Assembly (NCBI GenBank): GCA_018857735.1
Contig: JABMCL010003822.1
Coordinates: 1 to 64,000 of the forward strand
DNA: 64,000 nt
Reading direction: 5' to 3'
Source: Alviniconcha marisindica
Taxonomy: Eukaryota; Mollusca; Gastropoda; Provannidae
Each line of letters begins with the position of its first letter. The first letter of the stretch is position 1. This document shows positions 46,800 to 60,145 of this stretch, piece after piece. Made by a program: the position numbers and the translations under genes. The notes beneath the pieces are model-generated. The model made no database searches. It worked only from the letters and a program-made list of their open reading frames with translations, and was not told where the DNA came from.

Positions 46800-46800
<1 letters not shown>
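46168..46800. other. No gene recognised
   Basis: 46210-46425 is open (71 codons) without recognisable features. An AACTAACT tail at 46468-46490 may mark another short repeat. Confidence 0.4.
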
Positions 46801-46885
<85 letters not shown>

Positions 46886-46897
46886 CGTGTGCGTGTG

Positions 46898-46963
<66 letters not shown>

Positions 46964-46975
46964 GTGTGTGTGTGT

Positions 46976-47022
<47 letters not shown>

Positions 47023-47024
47023 TG

Positions 47025-47055
<31 letters not shown>

Positions 47056-47178
47056 GTGTGTGTGTGTGTGTGTGTGGGGGGGGGGGGGTCTGTGTGTGTG
47101 TGTGTGTGTGGGGTGGGGTGTGGGGGGTGGGGGGAGTCTGTGTGTGTGTCTGTGCGTGCGTGCGTGCGCGCGTGCGTG
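46801..47178 (+). repeat. Compound GT microsatellite
   Basis: (GT)n with GCGT, GGTGT and poly-G interruptions. Confidence 0.97.
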
Positions 47179-47238
47179 TTTGCAAATGAATAGGCCGTTT
47201 TAGAAGATGATTTTTGCATAGAAAAAGAGAGGTAGACT

Positions 47239-47299
47239 TTCTCTCTGTCTCTGTCTCTGTCTGTCTCTGTCTCTGTCTCTGTCTCTGTCTCTGTCTCTT

Positions 47300-47346
<47 letters not shown>
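47239..47346 (+). repeat. CTGTCT then CT microsatellite
   Basis: Hexanucleotide-like CTGTCT units followed by pure CT. Confidence 0.95.
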
Positions 47347-47347
<1 letters not shown>

Positions 47348-48094
47348 AAATAAATATATAAAGAAAAATAGCTGACCATGAGCAACCTACTTTGAACGAA
47401 ATTATTCTTTTGGTCACTTATAATAAACAGAGGATTTAGCTTAGTTTTGGTGAAATATTCGTGCTCACCAAAGAAAACAAACCACCAAAAGCAAGTAAGC
47501 AAACAGGAAAGCAAAACATCATCAACAACGAAATCAATATTTCGATAATTCATGTAGAATATTACGCGTTTTGGGGTATTGTATCTAACTAGTTCTGTGT
47601 ATTCGCATACAATTCAATAAGTTTAGTTCAAATGATTTTTATGCGCTTGAAAAAGCCCATATGCGCTCTAACCCGTCTCTCGGAAGTTTTCCCCAAATTG
47701 CCTTTCAAAAATGTCCCAGCTGTGTTCGTCTGATTGAGGATGGCCTTCTCTCGTCCTCTCAAGGAAGATGGTCGAACGCTTGAATCCTTTTTTTGTGCCT
47801 GTCTCTTCCAGTTGTGTGATGTCTTTGGCTTTGTGCCCACATGTCCGGTAATGTCTCAAGCTCCTCATCAATTGCGATGGTTGCTATGCCCACCAGCCTA
47901 TCTGCTCGGTCATTTCACTAATGTGATGTTTACGAGAAAACGGGCCCTGCTGTAGGCCAAAATGTGTGTTGAACTAGAGGATTTATGTGAGAAGGGGTGA
48001 GGGGGGTGGGGTGGGGTGATTGAAACAAAGCTGACTACTAGCATTTTGAAATAATGATTCAAACACACAAAAGGTTAAAATTAATGTTGACTTG
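47347..48094. other. No gene recognised
   Basis: A short non-repetitive block at 47640-47950 is open on both strands for up to 73 codons; no family recognised. Confidence 0.4.
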
Positions 48095-48420
48095 AATTAA
48101 TGGGACAACACAAAAGCATGCACATATTTTGAGGGTAAACTCCCTGTTCTTTTAAGCAACAGGCAGGCGACAGACGACAGACAACAGACACATGAACGAC
48201 GATAAATTCAAATTGTATATTTATCCATTGTTTTTAATTTAAAAAAAAGAAGAAGTACTGTTCACAGTTTCTGGTGTGTGTCAGTTGAAAAAAGCTAGCA
48301 AGAGCACCAATAACTGAAATTGGACAAGTACACGATTTTGATTTGTCATCTTTTATTTGTCTCTCTGTTGCTCGAAAAAGGAGTTTGCTCTGGACATTTG
48401 CGCATGTTGTCCTGTTAAAG
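48095..48420. mobile_element. Foldback (inverted-end) element, short
   Basis: Left end 48095-48170 (TTAATGGGACAACAC ... AAGCAACAGGC) and right end 48363-48420 (CTGTTGCTCGAAAAAGGAG ... TTGTCCTGTTAAA) are inverted relatives. The same ends bracket the LINE fragment at 61.4-62.85 kb. Confidence 0.6.
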
Positions 48421-48589
48421 TCGTTCCTTTTAAAGTTTTGTGTGTGAGAGATTTATGACCAACATGATAAAGACTCAGACGTCGGACATTGACATCGGCG
48501 GTCAGTTGCCCAGCAGAACATGGAATTCCTCTCGGTGATCTACGCATAACCTTGTCTTAAGGTCAATACGAGAATCCTACTCATGCCCA

Positions 48590-49548
48590 GACTAAACACT
48601 CACGGGTAACTCTGATTATAAGCAGGTAGACATGCAAAGCCTAAACACTCACGGGTAACCCTGGTGGTAAGCAGGTAGACATGCAAAGCCTAAACACTCA
48701 CGGGTGACCCTGGTGGTAAGCAGGTAGACATGCAAAGCCTAAACACTCACGGGTAACCCTGGTGGTAAGCAGGTAGACATGCAAAGCCTAAACACTCACG
48801 GGTAACCCTGATTGTAAGCAGGTAGACATGCAAAGCCTAAACACTCACGGGTAACTCTGATTGTAAGCAGGTAGACATGCAAAGCCTAAACACTCACGGG
48901 TAACCCTGGTGGTAAGCAGGTAGACATGCAAAGCCTAAACACTCACGGGTAACCCTGATTGTAAGCAGATAGACATGCCCAGCCTGAACACTCACGGGTA
49001 ACCCTGATTGTAAGCAGGTAGACATGTCCAGCCTAAACACTCACGGGTAACCCTGATTGTAAGCAGATAGACATGCCCAGCCTAAACACTCACGGGTAAC
49101 CCTGATTATAAGCAGGTAGACATGCCCAGCCTAAACACTCACGGGTAACCCTGATTGTAAGCAGATAGACATGCCCAGCCTAAACACTCACGGGTAACCC
49201 TGATTGTAAGCAGATAGATATGCCCAGCCTAAACACTCACGGGTAACCCTGATTGTAAGCAGGTAGACATGCCCAGCCTAAACACTCACGGGTAACCCTG
49301 ATTGTAAGCAGATAGACATGCCCAGCCTAAACACTCACGGGTAACCCTGATTGTAAGCAGATAGATATGCCCAGCCTAAACACTCACGGGTAACCCTGAT
49401 TGTAAGCAGGTAGACATACCCAGCCTAAACACTCACGGGTAACCCTGATTGTAAGCAGATAGATATGCCCAGCCTAAACACTCACGGGTAACCCTGATTG
49501 TAAGCAGGTAGACATGCTCAGCCTAAACACTCACGGGTAACTTTAATT
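48590..49548 (+). repeat. 49-bp minisatellite
   Basis: About 19-20 units of CCTAAACACTCACGGGTAAC plus CCTGATTGTAAGCAGGTAG and ACATGCCCAG. The left third carries CATGCAAAG and GGTGGTAAG variants and the right two thirds CATGCCCAG and GATTGTAAG, showing two rounds of local expansion. Confidence 0.95.
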
Positions 49549-49694
49549 GTAAACAAGTAAAAAAGTTAATGAAGTCGCTCCTAATTATGTACTTTTCTTC
49601 AGGTTATTTCCATTCAGTATTTTCATTTTATAGTTGACTTGGCGTTAAAGACAAATGATCTATCCAGAACGAAATGTCTACTGTTCTTTTCCAG

Positions 49695-50298
<604 letters not shown>

Positions 50299-50299
50299 C

Positions 50300-50376
<77 letters not shown>
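50299..50376 (+). repeat. CA microsatellite
   Basis: Pure (CA)n. Confidence 0.97.
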
Positions 50377-50378
<2 letters not shown>

Positions 50379-50823
50379 TTATTATTTTTATAGCGATCTA
50401 AAAAGAACAATGATGGCAATAAATACATTTTAAAACGGTAAACATTGACAACTAATGTTTAAAAATTCAAAAACAAACGTGTAAAACGGCACAGTGTTTT
50501 ATTATGATTTGTTGCTGCTTTTGCTGTTTGTTTGTAGTTGTTTTGTTTTTGGTAACCTACTGACAAGTAAAGACGGCCTGTTGGGACAGTCTGGGTTTAA
50601 GTGTAATGTAATGGAGGCTATGTGGTTATGACCGATTAGTTCATCTTTATTTCAGACTGACTATTTGATAGGCAATCCAACCAATCAGTCAGTCAACTGA
50701 CCGTTTGATAGATTCACTGATTGGCTGGTTTGACTGCCTAATTGATGGATGTATAGATCAAGAGACTGACTGACAGATCGGTTTAAAATATGAGTTTTCA
50801 CTTTCGCCTTGAGGGGAATATAA

Positions 50824-50824
<1 letters not shown>

Positions 50825-50887
<63 letters not shown>
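50825..50887 (+). repeat. ACT trinucleotide microsatellite
   Basis: About 21 ACT units. Confidence 0.97.
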
Positions 50888-51163
50888 GGACATTTGTAAA
50901 GAGCCTACCCTGCGGCTGAAAGCGCTGCAGAAGCACAATATAACGCACATAATGTACATCGAGATGGCTATTCTGTTTTTCGTGATCGCATTGTCTTTTT
51001 TGTTGTTGTTCTTGTCTTTTTGGCGTTGCTCTTGGCCTTCTCCTACTCCTCGTCCGCTTCTTTTCACTCCTCCGCCTCTTCATCCTCCTCCTCCTCTTCC
51101 TTCTCCGCCTCCTTCTGCTCCCCATCTTTCACCTCCTCCTCCTTCTTCCTCTCCTGTCCTTCC

Positions 51164-52120
51164 CCCCCCCCCCCCCCCCCCCAAGCAGCGAGCAGAGCTG
51201 GAGGATGCCACGGTGGTTGTGGGCACAGACAACAGTCGACTCCGTCAGCGTTGTGTAATCGTAGCGGAGGATTCAGGAGTTGGTGTCAACTGCTTTAATT
51301 CTTCTTCCATCAAATTGTGCTTTAAAACACATTCCCACCCCCACCCACCCCCACTAATGTCTCTATAATGACATGCAGCGAGCCTAAGCTGGACACCAGG
51401 AAGGCTTGTGGGCTCAGACAGAAAGTAGTCGATTCCGTCAGCACAGAGTAATGGTATTATAGGCCCTAGGCTCTAGGAGTTGGCGTCAACTGCCTTAATT
51501 CTTCTTCCACCAAATGTCCTTTAACCCCCCCCCCCCCCCACTCTCTAATAACAAGCAGCGAGCCTTAGCTGGAAGTCATCGGGGGAAGGGGGAGGGGAGG
51601 GGGGGGGGGGGGGGCACAGTTAGTAGTCGATTCCGTCAGCACTGTGTAATCCTTGTGTAGACCCTAGCCTTCAGGAGTTGGTTCCAACTCCTTCGATGAC
51701 ATAGAGCTTAATGTCCTCGGATGTCGGTTGGCATATTAGGGACAAACTGTGACCAGTGCCTAAGCATGGTTCAGTGTTGCTTTACGTCCACAGAAACTGT
51801 AAGGCTCATTAGAACGGGGAGCCCAGGACGGCCACCTCGACTTTCACGCAGCTCCTGAACTCTGTCCAACTCCTTCCATCAAACTTTCCTTTAAAACACA
51901 TGCCCTCCCTCCCCCCCCCCCCCCCCCACTAATGTCTCTAATGACAAGCAGCGAGCCTTAGCTGGAGAACACCACGAAGAGAGGGGTGCGGTGGGGAGTC
52001 GGGGGTGGGTGTTTTTTTTTTGGGGGGGGGGGGGGGGAGGGGGTCGTGGGCACAAACAGAAAGTAGCCGATTCCGTCAGCACAGTGTAATCGTAGGGTAG
52101 GCCCTAGGCTTCAGGAGTTG
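51164..52120 (+). repeat. Poly-C/poly-G-bearing satellite, four to five units
   Basis: Units of about 180-200 bp carry AAGCAGCGAGC..AGCTGGA, CGATTCCGTCAGCAC..GTGTAAT, TTCAGGAGTTGG..TCAACT and a C- or G-run of 9-20 bases, starting near 51184, 51376, 51556 and 51946. A SINE C is inserted in the third. Confidence 0.8.
51695..51864 (-). mobile_element. SINE family C inserted in satellite
   Basis: 170 bp, flanked by perfect 12-bp duplication TCCAACTCCTTC at 51683-51694 and 51865-51876. Confidence 0.92.
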
Positions 52121-52361
52121 GTGTCAGCCCCGCGGTGTCCTAGCTGCCAGAAGGCGAGGGACTCGTAGCCCGGGGGTCAGAATAGTCCGACGCAGTGTCG
52201 GTGCCTAGGGGCGGGCCGGGGTCCCAGGCTCCAAGACTCTCGTCATTTATCGCCACCTAGACTCTAGCGCAGCGGAGGGTCTCGCAGTATGGTCAGCCCA
52301 AGTTGTCAAAACGGACGTAGGCTTCGTTGGCGAGGGTTCAGTCATCGCGAAGAAAAGAGCT

Positions 52362-52506
52362 CTGATGATGTTGAGCTCAATGTCCTCGGCTGTCGGTTGA
52401 CACATTAGGGACAAACTGTGACCAATGCGTGTGCATGGTTCAATGTTGCTTTACGTTCACAGAAACCACAAGGCCACCTCGACTTTCACACAGCTCCTGA
52501 ACTCTC
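52362..52506 (-). mobile_element. SINE family C, internally deleted
   Basis: AATGTCCTCGGCTGTCGG to CACACAGCTCCTGAACTC, missing about 30 bp in the 5' part. Confidence 0.8.
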
Positions 52507-52763
52507 GAAAAAGTTCAGCCAGGAGTGGGTATATAGTCAGGTAGCGAGCGCCCTCTGGCAGCAGACTCCGAAGATACTTGTACTGTGGTTACTCGATCTT
52601 TGACGCCTTGGCATCCTTGGAGGTAGCGTGTTAGGCGAAACTGTTTGCTAGTAACTGAATGTTAACGTTCCGTCATCCGTACAGAGGACGAGGGCAAAAC
52701 AGAATGAATGAAGTAACAAGTAAACGTCTGCTCATGGCAGTACACATCATTAGAGGTTGGAAC

Positions 52764-52766
<3 letters not shown>

Positions 52767-52854
<88 letters not shown>

Positions 52855-52875
52855 TGTGTGTGTGTGTGTGTGTTT

Positions 52876-52906
<31 letters not shown>

Positions 52907-52915
52907 GGGGGGGAG
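52767..52915 (+). repeat. GT, GCGT, GA and poly-G compound tract
   Basis: Four low-complexity blocks in a row. Confidence 0.97.
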
Positions 52916-54639
52916 TTAACTGAATGAATCAGGAACCAGGCTGGCCGAAATTAGCACTGCAGAATCATGGGCAATAGATGAAGCCCACGAACGTAAATAA
53001 GTATATGAGCTATTGATTCTAACCCACTCCAGGCTTAAAGAACCATAACCAGTCCCTGTTTCCAGCAGAGGGTACCTTAATTTCTGTGTAGGCTTATTGA
53101 AGTAATAATATACTATGTGCTGCAACAACTAATAATAACAACGATGTTAAAAATGAAAACAACGACAATAATACTAGCGATAGTAATAACAATAACGACG
53201 GTGATGCTTCTGATAATGACAATATTAGTCAGCAACCGTATGGTCATGCAATTTTATGGTTAGGACTTAGCAGCAGAAATGTCACAAACGGGCACCCATA
53301 CACTGGCAGCACTTGAAACAAGGAGACAAGAAAGTGAAGAGAGTGAGTAGCATGTGTCTCTCCCATCGTCCCCGTCAGACATTCCACAAACACCACGACG
53401 CCCTCGCTCTTCCCATCACTAGTATGGTGAGCCGAAGCTAACACGAGTTTTGTGGAGAGGATTCCAACTTGACATTTTCCCCTCCGATATCATACCTTTG
53501 ATGTTTGTCTTGTGCGACCGGGGGCTTCTTCAGGGTATGGAGAGCTGACGTTGAGGTTGAAGCGTGGACATCGAAATCGTGTTAGCCGCTGAAAGTTTGG
53601 ATACTTGTTTCTGGACCCGGCTGAAGCCCGAGAGTCGTTATGTCGCGGGCTGTTGATAAACTGAACTTCACCTTGTCAGAACCTGCACAAAATGGGGAGC
53701 AGGACATACAATGCCAATTAAAGAAACGAAACCTAACAGCGAGTAGTCTTGCGGTTATCAAACAGTGACAGCTTAGAGTTTACCCCCCCCTTCCCTTTTT
53801 ACCCTTTTTTTTTTTAAACCTTTATATCAGTGCGACGAAGATGACAGTTCACTACCTTAAAAAACAGAAGAACCAATACACATTTTTATAACGAGCTTCG
53901 TGGCAGGTGTCAAAAGTAATGAAAAAATATGTATGCTTTTTTCCATTCTTTAATCTCCCAATGGACAAATGTGAAAGGTATTTAGTTTTATGTTGGGACG
54001 ATGACTGCATTTAGGTGGTCAATGACCCAGCCATTTTACTTTTAAGGAACTTTAAGGGGTTGTGGCGTATTCCTGTACTTTGTTTTGTTTATCGCTTTCT
54101 GCCCTACCTGCACTGTTTTAGTTTAGTTCAACATTTTTTAACAAACTGTATTGGTGCCAACAGACAGCGTCAAGGCCAAGGCACTTCAGAAACAAGGAAC
54201 ATGTTGACTACGGACAGCCCAGGTTCACCTCAGTCTTAAGGCAACGTGCACAGGCCACGGAAGGAAAGACTGTCCTGGTTTACCTCACTCCCAACAGACT
54301 GCACTGAGGCCACAGCATCTGAAAAAGAGAGACCGTACTGGTCTCCAATAGCCCATACTCCTCACGGACAGTCGGTTTAGTCTTCGTGTCCTGCTCGACA
54401 GCCTCCCTGCAGATAGTCTATTTTGTCTTAGACGTTTGCTCGACAAGACCCACCTCCCACCTCCCACCTGCCACCCCGTGTGGTCTATTCAGTCGTAGGC
54501 TTCCTGTCGCCCAAATGAGACAGATACACATAACCCGCTTTTTATGTTAAAACAAATGTATTTACATAATTATATCAGTTAAAGCAGAAGACTGTGACTG
54601 TTTTGAAAACCTCCATTTTACGTTTGAAGCGTAAAAGCT
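52916..54639. other. No gene recognised
   Basis: Longest stretch of mostly non-repetitive sequence in the right half; only short frames without features. Imperfect AAT/AAC trinucleotides at 53100-53225. Confidence 0.45.
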
Positions 54640-55110
54640 ATATATTATTATTGATCGCTTTTATATAGTGCTATTCTCCGCTCTCGAGCAGACTCACTGC
54701 GCTCGCATGTGATTCTACATGAGTGAACAGCTTTTTTATAGCGCGTTTTTTGAATATCCACCGAAGTGGTGTACTTACAGCGCTGGCATGGCTGGTGCCA
54801 CAAGAAACTGCTGCCATCTCGGCGCGTTCTGTGTACACCATACAACCATGCACCATGTCACTTCATGCAAAGCCACATACGTAAGGAGTATGCGTGTTTA
54901 GCTGTAACCTGCCACCTGCGCTTTTGGCAGAATGACCGGGGTCTTTTACGTGCTACTGCGGTAACACGGGGGTGGAACGGATACCGAAATGAGTCAGCAC
55001 AGAAAGTTGACCCTGGAGAAGAAAATTCTCCCGCCGCTCCAGCAGGAGTCGAACCCGCGACCTTTCGATCACGAGTCCGGCGCTCTAACCACCGAGCTAT
55101 CCCCGCTCCC
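54640..55110 (-). mobile_element. SINE family B, intact copy
   Basis: On the minus strand a tRNA-like head (GGATAGCTCGGTGGTTAGAG, B box GGGTTCGACTCC) is followed by a 400-bp body and a tail GAGAATAGCACTATATAAAAG then ATCAATAATAATA. It matches 18640-19440 without the nested insertion. Confidence 0.85.
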
Positions 55111-55122
55111 CAATATATATGC

Positions 55123-55425
55123 TTACCTGTTTAATTCAGGATAAAAAAGGAGAACCTTTGACAGCTCTCCATTCTCAGTAAACCGGATTTTTATTTCCCC
55201 GTCCGTGGTTCCCCATGGAAGGGCGATAAAAATGACAGTCAATGAACTTTCCCCTCGGGATTGCTGCAGCAGACAGGAGACGGACTGTGGAGCAGGAAGG
55301 ACGATGACAACTTGGCTCCCGTCCTCGTGGAAACAACAGTGAGGTCTGAGAATGCCTGGCTCAGCAAGAGCAATGGACATCAGCAGGCGCACTGTGGCTT
55401 TTTTTCCCATCTGAATTTTGCTCTG
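55123..55425 (-). CDS. Possible coding exon, unrecognised
   Basis: A minus-strand frame (MGKKATVRLLMSIALAEPG at 55410 onward) of 95 codons runs to AACAG followed by a consensus donor GTAAGC (55122-55117). A possible acceptor, GCTGTTCAG, lies at about 55425. Composition is balanced and protein-like (CCFHEDGSQVVIVLPAP, GEIKIRFTENGELSKV). No domain recognised, and partner exons to the left were not identified; a SINE B lies directly after the donor. Confidence 0.3.
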   Translation of the reverse strand, partial: QSKIQMGKKATVRLLMSIALAEPGILRPHCCFHEDGSQVVIVLPAPQSVSCLLQQSRGESSLTVIFIALPWGTTDGEIKIRFTENGELSKVLLFYPELNR

Positions 55426-56470
55426 AACAGCAAGTGCACGGGATCATGAAGCCTCTAATGTCAATAAATGTGCTCTCCCTGGACATGATCTTAATCTGCA
55501 TTTGGAACTGATGCGAGGTGGGTTGATAGGAGAGTAGAGAGTCCTTTGTGGTTGATAAAAATTATAGCAGATGACCTGAACAGACCGTCCGTGTTTATGG
55601 CTGTGTGTGTACTTTCATTCAGTCAAAAGGCAAGGCAAACGAGAGAGAAAAGAAGAAGAAGAAGAAGAAGAAGAACTCTACCAACAAAAACAAACAAACA
55701 AATTATAAAAAAGAAAACGGTTAAATACTGAAAGAATTAAGCTGAAATTATCATCACATTGATTTTTGTTGTTGTTGCTTTCTTTCATTTGAACATCATA
55801 CAACAGTACAATATAAGACACATAGACAAGCATCGTAAAGTGTTTGTTAAAAAGTTCATGCTGGGAGTCTGAAAAAATAAATAAAAATAAATCCTTCCCC
55901 CCTCTAAGTGTGCCCTTATTGTCAAAATGTATAACAAACTAACGAACAGGAAAACAACAGCCCCCTATGATTGGAGCTACGTGTGGAACGAGAGGGCGGA
56001 AGGGTCTGTAGAGGATGTGTGGGTGGAGGTTGGGAAGCGTAGCAGAAGGTGGAGGGGGGGGGGGCGGACGAAGCGGGGTGGTGGGGGAGCGAGAGGGGAA
56101 GGGGGGGGGGGGGTAAGAGGCGGGGATATCTATATCTATATACACACTCACATTAAAACTTTCTTTCCGTCGTAACACGGGCAGCCAGATTTCCAATCTT
56201 CCCAGTCCAGATCACACTTCCCCGAAACCGATCAGCGTCTTCCCCGGGCTGATATCAAGTAGTGCATAGTGGCGGGAACCAGCAACGGCGGAAGGACACA
56301 GTTGTTGATGCGGCGTTATCAGGCCTGAGGGCGGGATGCGATTAAAAGGCTGCTCCCACCCGAGCAGTGTTTTGTGACGTGTGACGCAATGGTGACGACA
56401 CCGGGACCCATACAGCGCTGTCAGGGAGACGATGCTGGATAAACGTGTGTGTCTTCATCCCTGCCGGCCC
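55426..56470. other. No gene recognised
   Basis: GAA microsatellite at 55647-55676 and G-rich tract 56056-56125; no supported frame. Confidence 0.45.
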
Positions 56471-56953
56471 GGTGAGCCAGTTTGGCCAAGCGGTAAGGCG
56501 TTAGGCTGGTAAGCAGAGGGACCTTGGTTCGAATCTGCTTCGGCTCTCCTTTCTCTTCAAAAAGGTGGTGGTTTGTTGACGCTGTCTTATTACTTTCCCC
56601 TCACAATTAATGAAACATTAAAATGGCTCCATCGCTGCCCATCTTTGTTTTACTTTATTGGTATGAGTGTCCTTTGGCAGTTTTTAGCTTGCGAGAGATT
56701 GCTTGTATGCATTGTGTATCTGGCGCTGTGAACACGCAATGTTTTGTGTGGAAGTTTTTTTTGTGTGTGCGATATATATATACATTTTCATTCATTCATT
56801 CATTCATTCATTCATTTTAATGCAGGAGTCATTCTGGTAGTGACAGTGTAGCGAAAGGTATATAATCTCCCTCTCTCTTCCCCCACCTCAATACCCCGCC
56901 TCACCCCCTCGCCCCCATCTCCCCGTCCCTAATAGCCTTATGGCTTCTGTGGA
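56471..56953 (+). mobile_element. SINE family A interrupted by 170-bp insert
   Basis: tRNA-like head with A box TGGCCAAGCGG and B box GGTTCGAATC, then the family body. Bases about 56646-56815, ending in (CATT)n, are absent from other copies; the body resumes at TTTTAATGCAGGAG. The 3' module CCCCGTCCCTAATAGCC ends at 56953. Confidence 0.8.
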
Positions 56954-56970
56954 GAGAGGGAATAATTTTG

Positions 56971-57012
56971 CTTAAGGTTCACAGAGGCGAGAAGGCCTAT
57001 TAGGGACGGGGA
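56971..57012 (-). mobile_element. Inverted SINE A 3' end
   Basis: Reverse complement of the 3' module at 56921-56953, separated by 17 bp, forming a hairpin-capable pair. Confidence 0.65.
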
Positions 57013-57049
57013 CAAGGGGGCAAGGGGAAAGAGTGAACACTCGAGACAG

Positions 57050-57250
57050 GCGCCAACCCGGAAGACCAAGGGTGTCGTGGACCGCCGCCAGAACAACAAA
57101 CTGTCAAGGCAGTGTCCGGTCAGCATCGTGCAGCAACTACAGTACCACGCAATAGCTGTCCCATCTGCTATGCGGAACAGCCACAAGGATAATGTCCGTA
57201 GCTCCGCCGTTGGGGAACAACTGAAGCAAAAGAAGTCCAACCTTCAAGCC
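57050..57250 (+). CDS. Possible coding segment joined to 48-bp repeats
   Basis: A frame (TRKTKGVVDRRQNNKLSRQ ... SSAVGEQLKQKKSNLQAKL) is open for about 65 codons and runs in frame into the first repeats (HLPALDLFWANLRVQH). Composition is less repetitive than its surroundings. No family recognised, and the opposite strand is also open. Confidence 0.18.
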
Positions 57251-58190
57251 AAGCTCCACCTCCCTGCTCTTGATCTCTTCTGGGCTAACTTGAGGGTCCA
57301 GCACCACCTCCCTGCTCTTGATCTCTTCTGGGCTAACTTGAGGGTCCAGCACCACCTCCCTGCTCTTGATCTCTTCTGGGCTATTTGAGGGTCCAGCACC
57401 ACCTCCCTGCTCTTGATCTCTTCTGGGCTAACTTGAGGGTCCAGCACCACCTCCCTGCTCTTGATCTCTTCTGGGCTAATTTGAGGGTCCAGCACCACCT
57501 CCCTGCTCTTGATCTCTTCTGGGCTACTTTGAGGGTCCAGCACCACCTCCCTGCTCTTGATCTCTTCTGGGCTACTTTGAGGGTCCAGCACCACCTCCCT
57601 CCATTTGATCTCTTCTGGGATACTCTGAGGGTCCAGCACCACCTCCCTGCTCTTGATCTCTTCTGGGCTACTTGAGGGTCCAGCACCACCTCCCTGCTCT
57701 TGATCTCTTCTGGGCTACTTTGAGGGTCCAACACCACCTCCCTGCTCTTGATCTCTTCTGGGCTACTTTGAGGGTCCAGCACCACCTCCTGCTCTTGATC
57801 TCTTCTGGGCTACTTTGAGGGTCCAGCACCACCTCCCTCTCTTGATCTCTTCTGGGCTACTTTGAGGGTCCAGCACCACCTCCTCCTTGATCTCTTCTGG
57901 GATACTTGAGGGTCCAGCACCACCTCCCTGCTCTTGATCTCTTCTGGGCTACCTTGAGGGTCCAGCACCACCTCCCTGCTCTTGATCTCTTCTGGGCTAC
58001 TTTGAGGGTCCACACCACCTCCCTGCTCTTGATCTCTTCTGGGCTACTTTGAGGGTCCAGCACACCTCCCTGCTCTTGATCTCTTCTGGGCTACTTTGAG
58101 GGTCCAACACCACCTCCCTGCTCTTGATCTCTTCTGGGCTACTTTGAGGGTCCAACACCACCTCCCTCCTCTTGATCTCGCCTGGACCCT
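57250..58190 (+). repeat. 48-bp minisatellite
   Basis: About 20 units of GAGGGTCCAGCACCACCTCC plus CTGCTCTTGATCTCTTCTGG and GCTACTTT. Because 48 is divisible by 3, both strands read as 16-residue repeats (VVLDPQSSPEEIKSRE on the minus strand), but units of 45-47 bp break the frame several times. Confidence 0.95.
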
Positions 58191-58423
58191 GACTGAGGTA
58201 AAGCACCACGTTTTCTTACTGCCGGCCTGTCCCTGCAGCACGGGGCGGAGAGGGACTGCAGGGGGTTCGCAGATAATGGGGTCTGTTCAAGAGGCCCGAG
58301 GTAATCGGAACGTGAGAGGGATGGAGTGTTAGGACTTCCTCGTAGTTTACTCAGGTGTTCAACCGGCGCACATCCAGACAACATGACTATTATAATGATA
58401 ATGGTAATATAGTAAGCAGAAGA

Positions 58424-58436
58424 ATAACTACTACTA

Positions 58437-58477
<41 letters not shown>

Positions 58478-58508
58478 CTGCTGCTGCTGCTACTACTACT
58501 ACTACTAC
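58424..58508 (+). repeat. ACT/CTG trinucleotide microsatellite
   Basis: (ACT)n, then (GCT)n, then (ACT)n. Confidence 0.97.
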
Positions 58509-58610
58509 AACAAAGCGTTTGTAATGCACTTTACCTTTAAATAATTATATCCAACATTTGTAGGCATATCCCATAGCTAGCGTACGTTTATAGTTATACG
58601 TGTGGAACAA

Positions 58611-59640
<1,030 letters not shown>

Positions 59641-59649
59641 GGGGGGGAA

Positions 59650-59848
59650 CTCTACTCTGTCACCACCAGAATGACTCCTGCATTAAATGGACAGTGTTGA
59701 GGGCCATTTTAATGTTTCATTAATTGTGAAGGACAAAGTCACCAGACAGTATCCACAGAGCACAACTTCTGAAGAGAGAGGAGAGCCGAAGAGGAGTCGA
59801 AACGAAATCCTTCTGCCTACCAGCCAAACGCCAAGTCAGCTCACCAAC
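59650..59848 (-). mobile_element. SINE family A, inverted copy
   Basis: TGTCACCACCAGAATGACTC to the degraded tRNA-like head near 59845. Confidence 0.8.
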
Positions 59849-59849
59849 A

Positions 59850-59952
59850 AGACCTCCGTTGAGGTGTTGCTTTACGTCCACAGAAACCGTAGGCTTATTT
59901 GGGACGAGAGCCCAGGACGTCCACCTCGACTTTCACACAGCTCCTGAGCTCT
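59850..59952 (-). mobile_element. SINE family C, partial
   Basis: GTTGCTTTACGTCCACAG to CACACAGCTCCTGAGCTC; directly abuts a SINE A. Confidence 0.75.
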
Positions 59953-60046
59953 GACAATACTTCCAGTGTGTACAGCGCGTATCAAACTTCTCACAACTCA
60001 GGTGTCCACGTAAAATAAGTGGTGTGCGTTCTCTCACCCTCATTGA

Positions 60047-60047
60047 C

Positions 60048-60144
<97 letters not shown>
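60047..60144 (+). repeat. CA microsatellite
   Basis: Pure (CA)n, about 49 units. Confidence 0.97.

Positions 60145-60145
<1 letters not shown>

Noticed and set aside
48590..49548. CRISPR-like array of regularly spaced repeats
   Set aside because: Units are contiguous with no unique spacers; host is a eukaryote.
50790..51368. 192-codon frame with poly-Leu and Pro/Ser-rich parts
   Set aside because: Built from an ACT microsatellite, a CT-rich tract and poly-C satellite; no protein-like segment.
55020..55110. tRNA gene on the minus strand
   Set aside because: Head of SINE B; the whole 470-bp unit recurs at 18.6-19.4 kb.
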